A stretch of DNA of 64,000 nucleotides. It comes from Acetobacter musti. GTDB taxonomy: Bacteria > Pseudomonadota > Alphaproteobacteria > Acetobacterales > Acetobacteraceae. A program made the position numbers and the translations under genes. Positions 63,400 through 64,000 of this stretch are shown here, piece after piece. The notes under the pieces are model-generated. The model saw only the letters and a list, made by a program, of their open reading frames with translations. It did not search any database and had not been told where the DNA came from. The stretch is from the NCBI RefSeq assembly GCF_011516835.1, contig NZ_WOTB01000004.1, positions 124,001-188,000 of the forward strand, read 5' to 3'. Position 1 is the first letter of the stretch, and every line of letters begins with the position of its first letter.

Positions 63400-64000
63400 A
63401 TGACGACCTTCGATCATCCTTCCTTTGGCCGCGTCACCGATGACCGGGTGTTCATCTTTGACACAACCCTGCGTGACGGCGAGCAGTCCCCTGGCTTTTC
63501 GATGAATCTCGAAGAGAAACTGCGTATGGCGGAAGCGCTCGCGGATCTCGGGGTGGATGTGATCGAGGCGGGATTTCCGGTTGCCTCGAAAGGGGATTTC
63601 GAATCGGTTGCGGAGATCGCGCGGGTCGTTCGGGGCGCTGTTGTCTGTGCGCTGGCCCGTTCGGGCGGGAAGAACGATATCACGGCTGCCGGCCAGGCTA
63701 TCGCTCACGCCGAGCGGGGCCGGATTCATAATTTTATCTCCACCTCTCCGCTGCATATGAAATACAAGCTGCGGATGGAGCCGGAGACTGTTCTCGAGAT
63801 CGTCACGACCGGCAACAAGGCCGCCCGTAATCTGACGGATGATGTGGAGTGGTCTGCTGAGGACGGTTCCCGCACGGAGCCGGATTTTCTGTGTCGCTGC
63901 GTTGAGGCCGCGATCAGGGCGGGTGCGACGACGATCAATATCCCTGACACTGTCGGCTATGCCACGCCTGAGGATATGGAACGGATCTTCGCCATGCTGA
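63400..64000 (+). CDS. leuA: 2-Isopropylmalate synthase, N-terminal part (cut by window edge)
   Basis: The frame reads [15 protein letters not shown], then [13 protein letters not shown] (the signature of the homocitrate/isopropylmalate synthase family), [16 protein letters not shown], and [15 protein letters not shown] with the metal-binding His block, up to [12 protein letters not shown]. Exactly 200 codons are visible; the C-terminal regulatory domain lies outside. LeuA condenses acetyl-CoA and 2-oxoisovalerate, the first step of leucine synthesis, and is usually leucine-inhibited. The ATG at 63400 has GAGG five to six bases upstream. A leucine-rich leader peptide frame precedes it. Confidence 0.95.
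   Translation, partial: MTTFDHPSFGRVTDDRVFIFDTTLRDGEQSPGFSMNLEEKLRMAEALADLGVDVIEAGFPVASKGDFESVAEIARVVRGAVVCALARSGGKNDITAAGQAIAHAERGRIHNFISTSPLHMKYKLRMEPETVLEIVTTGNKAARNLTDDVEWSAEDGSRTEPDFLCRCVEAAIRAGATTINIPDTVGYATPEDMERIFAML

Overview
The window looks like chromosomal DNA of an acetic acid bacterium (family Acetobacteraceae, Alphaproteobacteria). This is an inference from the GC-rich coding style, a complete 2-oxoglutarate dehydrogenase set with a lipoyl-domain E3, a type-2 CtaA, OpgC, FUSC and GDP-rhamnose genes, and the alphaproteobacterial gene forms. No rRNA, tRNA, CRISPR array or intact insertion sequence was seen.

Layout. 0-22 kb is dense and ordinary: an envelope/phospholipid corner (glycosyltransferase, LpxH-like phosphatase, diacylglycerol kinase, PPK2, SDR, YqgE), a feoA-feoB-Cys-rich peptide iron operon with a candidate Fur box, a SMP-30 lactonase, typA, an MscS channel, leuB, a FUSC exporter, apt, a hybrid histidine kinase, a Bcr/CflA pump, a TVP38 protein and ctaA. 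22-25 kb is a low-GC island: one GT2 glycosyltransferase between two decayed IS5-family transposases. 25-53 kb is looser: cell-envelope and exported proteins (SGNH hydrolase, OpgC, peptide-binding protein, S10 peptidase, phosphodiester glycosidase), Mrp, rlmJ-gpsA, a gmd-rmd-glycosyltransferase operon, a PadR repressor with a clear operator, queE-queC-queD, a double-glycine-leader peptide and sthA. These are separated by many copies of two intergenic palindromic repeat families. 53-64 kb returns to core metabolism: zapE, sucA, sucB, lpd, an L,D-transpeptidase, trxA and leuA with a leucine-rich leader peptide.

Two repeat families dominate the gaps from 22 to 61 kb. Family A is built from half-units carrying a GGGCTCTGCCC-type hairpin and a CAAAGGG...CCCTTTG-type hairpin; two half-units often face each other around an AT core. 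Family B is an ~80-bp element with two inner hairpins (GAAGCTTTTT... and GCCGCCTTTTT...) inside an outer inverted repeat. In three places family A carries a ~50-70 bp module that aligns without gaps, or nearly so, to the 3' end of queD, including its last codons. This link between a repeat family and one gene's tail is the most unusual observation here. The second is a bacteriocin-like double-glycine precursor gene lying between two direct copies of family B plus an identical 19-bp AT-rich tag, which suggests a movable or excisable cassette.

Functional links. sucA-sucB-lpd encode the whole 2-oxoglutarate dehydrogenase, but hairpin terminators sit between the genes. gmd and rmd make GDP-D-rhamnose next to a glycosyltransferase that may use it. 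queE-queC-queD overlap or nearly touch, as a queuosine precursor operon. leuA and leuB are present but about 50 kb apart. All functional names come from motif recognition by eye; no database search was run.
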